This document shows, one piece after another, positions 17,801-26,157 of a stretch of 64,000 bases of DNA. A program made the translations under genes and the position numbers. The DNA lies in assembly GCF_029269265.1 (NCBI RefSeq), contig NZ_JARIXP010000001.1, positions 464,591 through 528,590 on the forward strand, read 5' to 3'. This DNA is from Rheinheimera sp. 1928-s. GTDB taxonomy: Bacteria > Pseudomonadota > Gammaproteobacteria > Enterobacterales > Alteromonadaceae. Below the pieces are notes generated by a model. That model was not told where the DNA came from, did no database searches, and saw nothing but the letters and a program-made list of their open reading frames with translations. Position 1 is the first letter of the stretch. Each line of letters starts with the position of its first letter.

Positions 17801-18892
17801 ATGCTCAGTAAACGCAGTAATGCGTCGGTACCAGGGCTTATGGAGCACAGACTTATGACAGGTTCAACACAAAGTAAAAGATTATATTTAACCTCTGCAG
17901 CGGTAAGTGAAGCGAATGGCAGCCCAGCTGAGCTGAATCCTTCACTTTATAACCGCAACGATGTAAGCCGGATAGATTTTTCTGGCGCTGGTGGTTATGC
18001 GGTGCCTCACCTTGAGTCTTTACCTGCACTAATTGAGTATTTGTCTGAAGCTGTTTTGGTGGTGAACTCCAGTGGCAAGATTGTTTGTATTAACAGTAAA
18101 GCAGCGCAGTTTTTGGGTCATACCCAAGGGGCGTTACGTGGTCATTGCTGGCCGGACTTTTTAGTCAAACGTTATCAGCTGAGTTATCAGAACATGGTGG
18201 ATATGGGCCGTCGAGGTTTATTGTCACAGCAGCATAACCTGGCTGAAATGGCCATTATTTGTGCCAATGGTGATGTAAAAGATATCGAGCTGTCCCTGAC
18301 CTATTTACCTTCAGATGAGCCGTTGCTGGTGATTGTGATGCGTGATCTGACTTCCCACAAAGCCGAATGTTACAAGTTGCATATGCTGGCCTGCACTGAC
18401 CCTTTAACGGCATTGGCCAACAGACGCCATTTTGACGAGATGTTGCAGAAGTACTGGGATGAGTGCAATAAAACACAAAGCCCTGTCAGTGTGCTGATTG
18501 TTGACGTAGATTATTTCAAACAGTTTAACGATCAATATGGCCATATTCAGGGTGATGAATGTTTGCGTCGCATTGCAGCTGCTATCTCACTGGCGGTTCC
18601 CCGTGGTCAGGGCTTAGCGGCCCGTTACGGTGGCGAAGAATTTGCGCTTATTCTGCCTTATCACGACGAAGCTATGGCAAAAGCTGTGGCCTTAAGAGTG
18701 CAGCATTATGTGCGTCAGCTGAATTTCTGTGAACAAGGCCTGCCGGAAGATTTATGCGTTAGCGTCAGCCAGGGCATTGCCAGTGAAATCAACGGCCAGT
18801 TCCGCACCCCTTTTGCCATGTTATGTGCGGCTGATACAGCTTTATATCGTGCTAAATCAGAAGGCCGGGATTGCATCAGTAGTTGCTGCTAA
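17801..18892 (+). CDS. PAS-GGDEF diguanylate cyclase
   Basis: Up to 363 aa, cytoplasmic. A PAS domain occupies about residues 75-190 (VVNSSGKIVCINSKAAQFLG; LLVIVMRDLTSHK), followed by a GGDEF domain (about 195-360) that begins CTDPLTALANRRHFDE. The signature is GGEEF (277-281), an accepted active form, and the metal/GTP residues D and N of VDVDYFKQFNDQYGH are intact, so it should make c-di-GMP. No RxxD inhibitory site precedes the signature. An ATG at 17855 has a better-spaced GGAG than the first ATG at 17801, so the true start may be 18 residues further in. It is the only canonical cyclase among the five c-di-GMP proteins here. Confidence 0.92.
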   Translation: MLSKRSNASVPGLMEHRLMTGSTQSKRLYLTSAAVSEANGSPAELNPSLYNRNDVSRIDFSGAGGYAVPHLESLPALIEYLSEAVLVVNSSGKIVCINSKAAQFLGHTQGALRGHCWPDFLVKRYQLSYQNMVDMGRRGLLSQQHNLAEMAIICANGDVKDIELSLTYLPSDEPLLVIVMRDLTSHKAECYKLHMLACTDPLTALANRRHFDEMLQKYWDECNKTQSPVSVLIVDVDYFKQFNDQYGHIQGDECLRRIAAAISLAVPRGQGLAARYGGEEFALILPYHDEAMAKAVALRVQHYVRQLNFCEQGLPEDLCVSVSQGIASEINGQFRTPFAMLCAADTALYRAKSEGRDCISSCC

Positions 18893-18907
18893 TTTACCCG
18901 AAAAACT

Positions 18908-18987
18908 GTAGGGGCGGGTCTTGCACCCGCCCGTCTAATGATACCGCGGTGCCCATAGACGGGCCGGGACAAGCCGCGGCCCCTACA
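18908..18987. repeat. GTAGGGGC-type palindromic intergenic repeat
   Basis: The element is bounded by TGTAGGGGC (18908-18916) and its complement GCCCCTACA (18979-18987). Inside, GGGCGGGT/ACCCGCCC forms a stem, and a second GACGGGCCGGG half follows. Related pieces lie at 23278-23303 and 41442-41550. It sits 3' of the GGDEF gene. Confidence 0.7.
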
Positions 18988-19026
18988 AAAACACCGGCTT
19001 TGCTGCAACAAAGTCAGATGATTGTT

Positions 19027-19052
19027 TAACGCCCCACTGCAAAGGGGCGTTA
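19027..19052 (+). terminator. Stem-loop downstream of the GGDEF gene
   Basis: TAACGCCCC and GGGGCGTTA pair around an ACTGCAAA loop. The following TTATTTG is only weakly T-rich, so termination is possible but not certain. Confidence 0.4.
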
Positions 19053-19129
19053 TTTGTTGGCTCAGCTCTTTTGCCATCACAGCTTAACGCCTAAGATAAG
19101 CCACTTTAAATAGCTTTTAAGTTCTTCCT

Positions 19130-19699
19130 ATGGCGTTCCAACTTATCTCCCCCAACCAATGGCAAACTCAGGCCTGGAAAAATGGTGCTGGCATAACCCA
19201 TCAGCTCGCCCGTTCTGACGACAATATCGGTATGCGCTGGCGTGTATCCATAGCTGAAGTAGCCAGCGATGGTCCTTTTTCCCTTTTTGAACAAATCGAC
19301 CGCATTATTATGCTGCTGCAAGGTAATGGCTTTTGTTTGAATAGAGCCTTGGCTCAGCCCGTGGTTTTGGATAAGGTCTTGGTGCCTTTTGCTTTTACCG
19401 GTGAAACGGCCATTGACTGCACCTTAATAGATGGGCCAGTGCGGGATTTTAATCTGATGACCAGGCGCTCTGATGTAACAGCCAGTGTGCAGGTGCTATC
19501 GGTGACTGAACCCTTGCCTTTAAGGCTCACGCAAGAATCGTTGTTGTATCTGGCTTCTGGTCAGCTTCAGCTAAGTTTCAAAGAACAGAGCTATCAACTG
19601 GAAGCAGGGCAAAGCTTGTTATGCACTGATGAGGCGGGGGAGTTGCAGATGAAAGCTGGTGTGGAGCCAGGTCAGTTGGTGTGGATTAGAATTTTGTAG
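19130..19699 (+). CDS. hutD: HutD-family protein
   Basis: A 189-aa protein of the HutD family, small bicupin-like proteins usually linked to histidine utilisation. Diagnostic features are WKNGAGITHQLA near the N-terminus, MRWRVSIAEVASDGPFSLF, and the IDRIIMLLQG and FAFTGE strands. HutD is thought to bind formylglutamate-like ligands and fine-tune hut expression. Here it has no hut neighbours; the HutG-like enzyme at 579-1610 is the only related gene in the window. The product should be cytoplasmic. Confidence 0.85.
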   Translation: MAFQLISPNQWQTQAWKNGAGITHQLARSDDNIGMRWRVSIAEVASDGPFSLFEQIDRIIMLLQGNGFCLNRALAQPVVLDKVLVPFAFTGETAIDCTLIDGPVRDFNLMTRRSDVTASVQVLSVTEPLPLRLTQESLLYLASGQLQLSFKEQSYQLEAGQSLLCTDEAGELQMKAGVEPGQLVWIRIL

Positions 19700-19758
19700 T
19701 TCTGAGTTGGTGGCAGTTTGCTACTGAATTAAAACGCTTTCGCCGTTGGCGCAAAGCA

Positions 19759-19827
19759 GAAAAGTGCAGGAGCACTTTTCAACAGCTGAAAGCTGGACCA
19801 AAAGGTTGAATTACATGGATGTAATTC
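19759..19827. repeat. Second paired-hairpin element (AGGA loop and ATGGATG centre)
   Basis: In the 321-base gap between hutD and the rhodanese gene. A perfect hairpin GAAAAGTGC/GCACTTTTC with loop AGGA (19759-19780) is followed by CAGCT-gaa-AGCTG and a palindrome GAATTACAT-GG-ATGTAATTC (19808-19827). The order and the fixed loop and centre sequences match the element at 12741-12804, while the stems differ. The rest of the gap, to 20020, shows no gene; it contains a CGTCGCTACCGCTCC stretch also seen beside the other element. Confidence 0.6.
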
Positions 19828-20020
19828 ATAAAAGGCTGTTGTGTAACTCGTTCGTCGCTACCGCTCCTCTCTCAAACACTCCTCGTCTTAAAACCTTGGC
19901 CACCCATTTTTGAACGGCTTGCGGCTAAAGGGGAAAAGAGGTAGCTTCGTTTTATATTGATTTAACTGACGCTGCCATTGATTAAAAACAGTGGCTAAAT
20001 GTAACTACAAGAAGGTTTTT

Positions 20021-20395
20021 ATGTCCAAACAACATTCTCCGGGTTTTCTGGCTGTGGTTGAAGATGCCAAAAGCAGGGTTAAAGAACTGACTATTGCTGA
20101 TTTGCAGCAGTTTCCTACCCCTTATGTGCTGGTTGATGTGCGGGAAGATTTAGAGTGGCTGGCCGGGCATTTGCCTGCTGCTATTCATTTGGGTAAAGGT
20201 GTGATTGAGCGTGATGTGGAAAAAGCAGTGCAGGATAAACAGCAAACGCTGATTTTGTATTGTGGTGGTGGTTTTCGTTCGGCTTTAGCGGGTGATATGC
20301 TGCAGAAAATGGGTTATCAGGACGTCTGGAGTTTGGCTGGGGGTTATACAGCCTGGGTCAATGCAGGTTTACCTTTGACTAAGCCGCAGATTTGA
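20021..20395 (+). CDS. Single-domain rhodanese-like sulfurtransferase
   Basis: A 124-aa rhodanese domain. The N-terminal structural motif is YVLVDVRED, and the active-site loop reads YCGGGFRSAL with the nucleophilic Cys. The C-terminal stretch GYQDVWSLAGGYTAW is the usual rhodanese ending. It should carry persulphide sulfur in the cytoplasm. I start at the ATG at 20021, preceded by GAAGG at five bases, rather than at a GTG ten codons upstream. It stands alone, and a REP-like hairpin separates it from convergent suhB. Confidence 0.9.
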   Translation: MSKQHSPGFLAVVEDAKSRVKELTIADLQQFPTPYVLVDVREDLEWLAGHLPAAIHLGKGVIERDVEKAVQDKQQTLILYCGGGFRSALAGDMLQKMGYQDVWSLAGGYTAWVNAGLPLTKPQI

Positions 20396-20406
20396 TCGGC
20401 AAATAG

Positions 20407-20448
20407 AGGGTCAGAGCACATTTGCTGCGCAAATGGTGATCTGACCCT
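20407..20448. terminator. GGGTCAG-ended hairpin between rhodanese and suhB
   Basis: AGGGTCAGA-G-CACATTTGC pairs with GCAAATG-G-TG-ATCTGACCCT around a TGC loop, with two small mismatches. The ends and the CACA block match the perfect inverted repeat at 7006-7061. Both copies fill gaps between convergent genes, where they may stop transcription from both sides. Confidence 0.65.
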
Positions 20449-20455
20449 TATCGTA

Positions 20456-21259
20456 TTATTTCAACAGAGCTTCTGTTAAATGTGGGCGCATGCCTTTTAA
20501 CATAGCACCTAATACTTTTGGACTGCCTGCAACTATGTTGCCGCTGCGCAGGTAGTTGTTACCACCAGCGAAGTCACTGATTAAACCGCCAGCTTCACGT
20601 AAAATCAGCTCGCCTGCAGCAAAATCCCACGGCTTTAAACCAATTTCCCAGAAACCATCAAAACGGCCTGCTGCGACATAACATAAATCCAATGCTGCTG
20701 AACCAGTGCGACGTACGTCTGCGGCCTGAGTCATCAGAGTTTTAAAAGTTTCGGTGTACGCATCTAAATGGTGTTTATGTTTAAACGGGAAACCTGTTGC
20801 CAGAATAGCGCCGCTTAATTCAGGTAAATTGGTGGTACGGATACGACGGCCGTTTAACTGAGCGCCTGCACCACGGGATGCTGTGAATACTTCACCACGT
20901 AATGGGTCAAAAACGACGGCTTGATCCAGTCTGCCCTGATGACGCAGAGCTATGGATACAGCAAAGTGAGGGATGCCTTTGATAAAGTTTGTGGTGCCAT
21001 CAAGCGGGTCGATGATCCACTGGTAATCGCTATTGTTGTTGCCATATTCGCCGTTCTCTTCACCGATAATATCGTGATCAGGGAATGACTTACGTAAAAC
21101 ATGCACTATGGCCTGTTCTGCTTCTTTATCGATGTTGGTCACAAAGTCATTGGTGCCTTTCTGAGTCGTCTGAACTAAGTCCATTTGACCACAAGCTTTA
21201 GCGATGACATTACCTGCGCTGCGGGCAGCACGAATTGCGATGTTTAACATCGGATGCAT
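20456..21259 (-). CDS. suhB: SuhB, inositol-1-monophosphatase / Nus-factor
   Basis: A 267-aa Mg-dependent phosphatase of the inositol monophosphatase family. It starts MHPMLNIAIRAARSAGN like E. coli SuhB, which fixes the ATG at 21259; the frame is open much further upstream but overlaps another gene there. The metal site is intact: GEENGE, DPLDGTTNF (about 85-93) and PWDFAAGELI. In E. coli, SuhB also joins the rRNA antitermination complex. It is preceded on the same strand by the two-component pair, separated by a terminator-like stem. Confidence 0.95.
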   Translation of the reverse strand: MHPMLNIAIRAARSAGNVIAKACGQMDLVQTTQKGTNDFVTNIDKEAEQAIVHVLRKSFPDHDIIGEENGEYGNNNSDYQWIIDPLDGTTNFIKGIPHFAVSIALRHQGRLDQAVVFDPLRGEVFTASRGAGAQLNGRRIRTTNLPELSGAILATGFPFKHKHHLDAYTETFKTLMTQAADVRRTGSAALDLCYVAAGRFDGFWEIGLKPWDFAAGELILREAGGLISDFAGGNNYLRSGNIVAGSPKVLGAMLKGMRPHLTEALLK

Positions 21260-21286
21260 AACGATTACCTTATTGTATAAAGAACA

Positions 21287-21316
21287 GTCAAAAGAGCGGC
21301 GCGTATTGTAGCCGCT
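21287..21316 (-). terminator. Terminator-like stem between the response regulator and suhB
   Basis: On the minus strand AGCGGC and GCCGCT pair around a ten-base loop and are followed by CTTTTG. It lies 23 bases after the response-regulator stop and before suhB, so it probably ends the two-component operon. The T-tract is short. Confidence 0.5.
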
Positions 21317-21338
21317 GACAAGAAAAAGTAAAGCGAAT

Positions 21339-21851
21339 TCAGGGCCTGTGTTTTTGTAGTTTACGTTGCAAGGTACGTCTGTGCATCGCCAGTGCTTTGG
21401 CGGTCTGGGATATATTGCCCTGATGTTGTTCCAGAACCCGTTGAATATGCTCCCATTCCAGCTGATCTGTCGATAAAACATCGGCTTCATTTGCTGCTGT
21501 TTGGCTAACTTGACCACTTAACGCCTGAGTTAAAGTTGCAAAATCCACAGGTTTGGTCAGGTAATCATCGGCTCCGGCTTTTACCGCTTGCACTGCTGTG
21601 GCTATGCTGGCGTAGCCGGTCAGTAATACGATGCGACATTTGGGCAGTTGTTGTCGTAGCGGCTGTACATAATCCAGACCAGACACAGCACCAAAACGTA
21701 AATCCAGCAGATAACAGTCGGCTTGCTCTGCGACCAGTTCATTTGGGCTTATCGCTTGGTTGTAGCTTTGTACCTGATGGCCCAAAGCTTCCAGTCGGCG
21801 GCACAAAGTGCGGGTTAAGATGACATCATCATCCAGCACTACCAGTTTCAT
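21339..21851 (-). CDS. RegA/PrrA/ActR-family response regulator
   Basis: A 170-aa regulator. The receiver domain (1-110) has the acidic pocket D7-D9, phospho-acceptor D50 (CYLLDLRF), T78 and K100 (YLTKP). A Fis-type helix-turn-helix occupies about 130-167 (HQGNISQTAKALAMHRRTLQRKLQK). This short REC-Fis architecture is that of the RegA/PrrA family of redox-responsive global regulators. Its ATG overlaps the kinase stop codon (ATGA), so the two are translationally coupled. Targets cannot be told from the window. Confidence 0.9.
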   Translation of the reverse strand: MKLVVLDDDVILTRTLCRRLEALGHQVQSYNQAISPNELVAEQADCYLLDLRFGAVSGLDYVQPLRQQLPKCRIVLLTGYASIATAVQAVKAGADDYLTKPVDFATLTQALSGQVSQTAANEADVLSTDQLEWEHIQRVLEQHQGNISQTAKALAMHRRTLQRKLQKHRP

Positions 21852-23119
21852 GAGTGCTTACCACTAAAACTAATACGGGTTAACACGCCAGTTCCTGCAC
21901 AATTTTCCCGTTCCACTTTGCCACCTAAACTATCAATCGACACATTAGCCAGAAATTGGCCTAAACCTAAACCCTGTTCACTGGGGCTGGGTTTTTTGCC
22001 CAGTTGCGCCAGATCTTTATCCGGTAAACCCGGGCCATAATCCCTAATTTGTAGTTCAAGCTGACTATTGCTTTGTTGCATCGTCAGGCTTAGCCGCGGC
22101 TGTTTATTTAGCAAGCTGGCATCAGCTGCATTATCCAGAATATTAAACAAAGCAGCAGCCAGACTAATGCTGTCGGTTATGTTCAAAGTGGACTGATCGC
22201 TGCTGAAATGTTGTTCCATACTGATTTCAGGCCTGCTGACCAGCCACAGCTGAACACTGCGCTCTATGGCGTCATACAAAGGCTGAGCTTGTAGTTCACC
22301 TTTACGCAACTGCTGAGCATTGCTGCGAAGTTGCTGTACTATTTGCTGACAGAGCTGCAATTGCTGCCGCAGATCGGCTGCTAAAGCCGGGTCTTGTTGT
22401 TGCTCTGTCAACTCGTCAGTCAGCAGCACCAGGTTTTGTAATGGCGTGGCTAAATCGTGAGCCGCATTTGCGGCGTAAGTAGCGACGGCCAGCACTTGCT
22501 CATGCTGCAGTTGTTTTTGTTGCAGCTTATTCAGTTGCGCTGAGGTGCTACGAATGCGTTGAGTTTGTGCGCTGATAAACCAGCTGACAATAAAAGCGCT
22601 GAAGCTAAAAGCCCACCACATCTGGCTGATATGCTGGCTAAAAGGCTCAGCACTTAGTTGATGTGCATGCTGGTGCGCTGAATGTTCGCCCGCCAGTGGA
22701 ATTTGTAATAACAGGCTGTAGCAGCCAATAGCCAGAATGGCCATCAGGTAGCTTGGGCCTGTTGAAAACAACACGGCAGTCACAGCCACAGGCAGCAATA
22801 AAATAGCGACAAAGCCGTTACTGGCACCACCAGTCATAGCCAATAAGGCGGTGATCATAAAGAGATCAATGAAAATACTGATGGCGATAAAACGTTGTTC
22901 AGAGCCTTTATCGCCCCGCCAGAGTTTCAGGCTGATATTGGTAAAGACATGCACAGCCAAGACAAAAGACAGCAGGCCCCAGTTATGAATAGGGTAGTGC
23001 AGCAGATAAGCAGTCAGGCTGGCCAGCAGCTCTAAGCTGATCAGTACCCAACGAAAACGCTGCAGTTGCTCAATTGGGTGGTCTATGTAGGGGCTGTCGC
23101 TGGAAGAAATACTATTCAT
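21848..23119 (-). CDS. RegB/PrrB-like membrane histidine kinase
   Basis: A 423-aa sensor kinase. Six hydrophobic segments fill residues about 25-185, including a GGASNGF loop (97-103) that corresponds to the quinone-linked GGxxNPF region of RegB. The H-box is AAHDLATPL with His221. Cys257 (LQLCQQIV) sits where RegB has its redox-active Cys in RCREIL. The ATPase domain has an N-box (NILDNAADAS), a G1 box (IRDYGPGL) and G2 (GLGLGQFLAN). It should phosphorylate the RegA-like regulator encoded with a 4-base overlap. A redox role is inferred from family and Cys position only. Its leader carries a terminator-like hairpin. Confidence 0.9.
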   Translation of the reverse strand: MNSISSSDSPYIDHPIEQLQRFRWVLISLELLASLTAYLLHYPIHNWGLLSFVLAVHVFTNISLKLWRGDKGSEQRFIAISIFIDLFMITALLAMTGGASNGFVAILLLPVAVTAVLFSTGPSYLMAILAIGCYSLLLQIPLAGEHSAHQHAHQLSAEPFSQHISQMWWAFSFSAFIVSWFISAQTQRIRSTSAQLNKLQQKQLQHEQVLAVATYAANAAHDLATPLQNLVLLTDELTEQQQDPALAADLRQQLQLCQQIVQQLRSNAQQLRKGELQAQPLYDAIERSVQLWLVSRPEISMEQHFSSDQSTLNITDSISLAAALFNILDNAADASLLNKQPRLSLTMQQSNSQLELQIRDYGPGLPDKDLAQLGKKPSPSEQGLGLGQFLANVSIDSLGGKVERENCAGTGVLTRISFSGKHS

Positions 23120-23127
23120 AGCGTCTC

Positions 23128-23152
23128 AAAAAAAGCGGCTGCCAGGCAGCCG
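23128..23152 (-). terminator. Terminator-like hairpin in the leader of the RegB-like kinase
   Basis: On the minus strand CGGCTGC-CTG-GCAGCCG (23152-23136), one base and seven T (23134-23128) form a strong intrinsic terminator signature whose T-tract ends eight bases before the kinase ATG. The gene on the other side, sixA, is divergent, so no upstream transcript needs ending here. That points to attenuation or read-through control of the kinase operon (inference). An ORF running through the hairpin ends in a TGA that overlaps the kinase ATG. Confidence 0.6.
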
Positions 23153-23175
23153 TTGCAAAAAAACTGACAGCTCAG

Positions 23176-23181
23176 ATTATA
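23176..23181 (-). promoter_or_regulatory. Candidate -10 box for the two-component operon
   Basis: A perfect TATAAT lies on the minus strand about 57 bases upstream of the kinase ATG. ATGACA 15 bases before it is a weak -35 match. A transcript from here would begin just before the leader hairpin. Confidence 0.35.
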
Positions 23182-23277
23182 GGAGTGGGAACACCTTGTC
23201 ATCTGATGGAAGTCAGAGTCATTTTGGTCTGGTTTACCGCACTGCGCAATGTGGCAAAAGGTCGCAGTTGGATAGGT

Positions 23278-23303
23278 TGTAGGGGCGACCTTTATGGTCG
23301 CCC
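23278..23303. repeat. GTAGGGGC-type repeat, single hairpin
   Basis: TGTAGGGGC is followed by a GGGCGACC/GGTCGCCC stem with a TTTAT loop. It matches the start of the repeat at 18908-18987 and lies between the divergent kinase and sixA genes. Confidence 0.6.
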
Positions 23304-23399
23304 GCAAAGCAGCGGTGCCAACTAAGAAAGGGTAAAGTCATACAACTGTAACGCACGGCCTTTAGTCTGCCAGCATTTTCTGCAGTAAAGGTGAAATTG

Positions 23400-23885
23400 A
23401 TGAAAGCTGTACTCTATCTGATGCGTCATGCGACCGCTGATATACGAAATTCACTGGTGGATGAAGCCGATCGTTGTCTGAACGAAAAAGGCAGGTTACA
23501 GGCTCGTCGTGTTGCTGATTTTATGCAAAAACAAGGTTTGATACCGGACCGTATTTTTTGTAGCCCTCATACCAAAGCTGTGCAAACGGCCGCTTTGGTG
23601 CGCAAAGATTCTGGTGTCAAAACCGCTGTTGAAGAATGGCACTGCTTATTGCCAGCTGTTGCTGCGACTGAAGTAAAAGAACATTTATTCAGTCAGTTAC
23701 AAGACAATGAAGCAGTGCTGCTGGTAGGGCATGAACCTGAACTGGCTTTACTGATCAACGAATTATTGGGGTTGGATAAAACTTTTCTCGAGTTGAAAAA
23801 AGCCTCTTTGACCTGCCTGGAACTGGACTCTGAATCAACAGTGCCTGTGCGACTGGCCTGGTCTGTGCCAGCAAAATTTATGTGA
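23400..23885 (+). CDS. sixA: SixA-type phosphohistidine phosphatase
   Basis: A 161-aa member of the histidine phosphatase superfamily. The catalytic RHG-type motif is LMRHATAD, and the second His lies in LLVGHEPEL; FCSPHTKAVQTA supplies the Arg/Ser-like phosphate pocket region. SixA removes phosphate from phosphohistidine in HPt domains and in the nitrogen-related phosphotransferase system. The ATG at 23400 is preferred because AAGG lies at good spacing; a GTG three codons upstream is possible. It is divergent from the RegB-like kinase. Confidence 0.9.
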   Translation: MKAVLYLMRHATADIRNSLVDEADRCLNEKGRLQARRVADFMQKQGLIPDRIFCSPHTKAVQTAALVRKDSGVKTAVEEWHCLLPAVAATEVKEHLFSQLQDNEAVLLVGHEPELALLINELLGLDKTFLELKKASLTCLELDSESTVPVRLAWSVPAKFM

Positions 23886-23954
23886 TCTGAGCCGATGAAA
23901 CGCAAAAGGGCAACAACTGTCACACCAACAAAAACAGATTAAATTAATTAACTT

Positions 23955-23973
23955 GAATTGCGAATCATTCTTG
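23955..23973. promoter_or_regulatory. Possible Fur box upstream of the TonB-dependent receptor
   Basis: The 19 bases centred on GCGAATCATT match the right half of the Fur consensus well (AATCATT) and the left half poorly, about 11 of 19 by hand. The position, roughly 40 bases before the receptor ATG, suits a repressor of an iron-uptake gene. Confidence 0.35.
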
Positions 23974-24011
23974 TTTAGTCTGTGCGCCTTTATTGCCGCT
24001 CAGAGACTGTT

Positions 24012-26150
24012 ATGTTGTCCTTACCTTCACCTTCTATTTTGGCTATTGCTGTTCTTACCGCTTTAAGTATATCTCCCGGTTATGCCCAGAACCTGGATAA
24101 ACAGGATTCAGACAAAGAGCTGGAAGTGATAGAGGTGAAAGGCCGGGCTCAGACTTTATACCGTGCTTCACAAAGCAGTGTAGGCACAAGAACAGATACA
24201 GATTTAGAACTGGTGCCTCAGAGTATTCAGGTATTACCTGAAGCCTTGATCCGCGATCAGGCCGCACGTCAGGTGACAGATTTATACCGCAGTATGAGTG
24301 GTGTCAGTGCTTTTAGTTATTCAGGTGTTACCTTCCGTGGTTTCCGTCAGGATGAAATTTTATACGACGGTGTAAGAGGCGATCCTTTTAATGGTTTTGC
24401 TGTGCCTCAGCTGTTTAATGTGCAGGAAGTGCAAATACTCAAAGGCAGCAGTGGCGCTTTATACGGCAGCAGCGCTCCAGGTGGCTTAATTAACTATGTG
24501 ACTAAAAAGCCACAACGAAGCAGTAAAAATCAGCTGGAGTTTGCTTTAGGCAATGATAGTTATTGGCAAGGCTCGTTGGAATTGAGTGGTCCTTTAACAG
24601 AGCAGCAAGCCTATCGTTTTGGCTATTACCGGGATTCTGAGCAGCCTTTTCGCTGGAATACCAAAGTTGAAAACGACATTCTGGACTTGGGTTATCTGAT
24701 TGATCTGACAGACAGCACCAGCCTGACTCTGCAATACAACACTGTGACTCAGGATTATCAGGGCGCCCGGTTACGAGGTGTACCTACAGATGATCAGGGC
24801 AACTTCCTGGGCGACAGAGCCTGGAACCATAACGAAGCCACAGATTTCCAGTCACTGGACGCTGATGTCTGGCAGGTTCGGGCTGATCATGAATTTAACA
24901 GCAACTGGCGCACCGATCTAACCTGGCGTCATTATGGAAACACTGAATTGCAAAATTACCATGAGCCTTTCTGCAGCTACGACACAGATGGCGATGGCGT
25001 TGTGGATTATTGCCGCCGTCAGTTCAGGGATCAACGCCGCGAAAATACCGCAAATAGTGTGACCTGGAACAATATCCTAGAGTTCAGCACTGCAGGCTTT
25101 CACCATCAATTGCTGATAGGCGCTGATACCATGACGCAGGATTCCTACTTTTTAGGTCGCAACGTAGCGCCTATAGAGCAGGGCGGTAAGGTCCCGGGTA
25201 TCAGTCTGACTAACCCTGTGTATGGCCTGACCTCAGCGGCGGACTATGATATCGACAGTATCAAATCTGATCCGACAGATACCACAGCTATACGTCAGGG
25301 AATCTATTTGCAGGATCAGCTGGATTTAACTGCAAGCTGGAATCTGTTGCTGGGTGTACGCTGGGACAGTTATGAAGATAAAAACAATGTAGCGTCTTCA
25401 AAAGTTGATGGCAGTGACAGTTCATGGCGAGTTGGTTCTACGTATCAGTTGACTGACTGGGTGCGTTTGTATGCCGTTAAAGGCACAGGCTTCAGCCCAC
25501 AGGCCAGCACCTCTCAGGTGCCTGAAGTGGGCGGTCCTTTTGACGCTGAACAGTCCAGCATTATCGAGGCTGGTGCGCGTTTCTCTTTACTCAATGATGC
25601 GATACGCCTGAATGTGGCGACTTACGAGATGATCAGAAATAACATACTGCAAACTGATCCTCGTGGTGATGTGGGCGGTGATGGTCGTGATGATTTAATT
25701 GCTCTGGGTGAAGTAAAAAGTAAAGGGCTGGAACTGGATTTACTGGGCGATTTAACCGACTCCTGGGTGCTGAACGTTAACTATGCCTACAATGATACCC
25801 GCATAGTGGAAAGCAACAGTGCTATCACCAATGCGGTCGGTGACAAGTTCGCCAATGCGCCACAACATCAGATTGGTATATGGAGCCGTTATGAGCTGGA
25901 TGGAATCAACTCAGCCATAGCTGCAGGTATGGATTATGTCAGCGACCAGTTAAGTATTAATGGTCAGCATGTGAAATCCTACACCGTTTTTGATATGAGC
26001 TGGCAAACCCGCTGGCAGCAGTGGTTGTTTCAGGCCAATGTAAAAAACCTGTTTGATAAAACTTATGCCACTGCTGGTTTTATTGAACGGACCGGGCACT
26101 TTCCCGGTGAACCACGCCGTTTAATAGTGACCGCCAGTTATCAGTTCTAA
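24012..26150 (+). CDS. TonB-dependent siderophore-type receptor
   Basis: A 712-aa outer-membrane receptor. Residues 1-26 form a signal peptide (ending PGYAQ). A TonB-box-like EVIEVKG follows, then the plug domain (VPQSIQVLPEALIRDQAARQ; LKGSSGALYGSSAPGG) and a 22-strand barrel that ends in the typical aromatic (VTASYQF). The plug motifs are those of FhuA/FpvA-type ferric-siderophore receptors. The ATG at 24012 gives a clean signal peptide, so I prefer it to one ten codons earlier. A PepSY membrane protein starts seven bases after its stop, the usual partner in iron loci. The ligand is unknown. Confidence 0.92.
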   Translation: MLSLPSPSILAIAVLTALSISPGYAQNLDKQDSDKELEVIEVKGRAQTLYRASQSSVGTRTDTDLELVPQSIQVLPEALIRDQAARQVTDLYRSMSGVSAFSYSGVTFRGFRQDEILYDGVRGDPFNGFAVPQLFNVQEVQILKGSSGALYGSSAPGGLINYVTKKPQRSSKNQLEFALGNDSYWQGSLELSGPLTEQQAYRFGYYRDSEQPFRWNTKVENDILDLGYLIDLTDSTSLTLQYNTVTQDYQGARLRGVPTDDQGNFLGDRAWNHNEATDFQSLDADVWQVRADHEFNSNWRTDLTWRHYGNTELQNYHEPFCSYDTDGDGVVDYCRRQFRDQRRENTANSVTWNNILEFSTAGFHHQLLIGADTMTQDSYFLGRNVAPIEQGGKVPGISLTNPVYGLTSAADYDIDSIKSDPTDTTAIRQGIYLQDQLDLTASWNLLLGVRWDSYEDKNNVASSKVDGSDSSWRVGSTYQLTDWVRLYAVKGTGFSPQASTSQVPEVGGPFDAEQSSIIEAGARFSLLNDAIRLNVATYEMIRNNILQTDPRGDVGGDGRDDLIALGEVKSKGLELDLLGDLTDSWVLNVNYAYNDTRIVESNSAITNAVGDKFANAPQHQIGIWSRYELDGINSAIAAGMDYVSDQLSINGQHVKSYTVFDMSWQTRWQQWLFQANVKNLFDKTYATAGFIERTGHFPGEPRRLIVTASYQF

Positions 26151-26157
26151 GTTGGCT

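Noticed and set aside
21260-21517. Upstream extension of the suhB frame by 86 codons
   Set aside because: It overlaps the 3' end of the response-regulator gene and does not resemble SuhB; the ATG at 21259 matches the family start.
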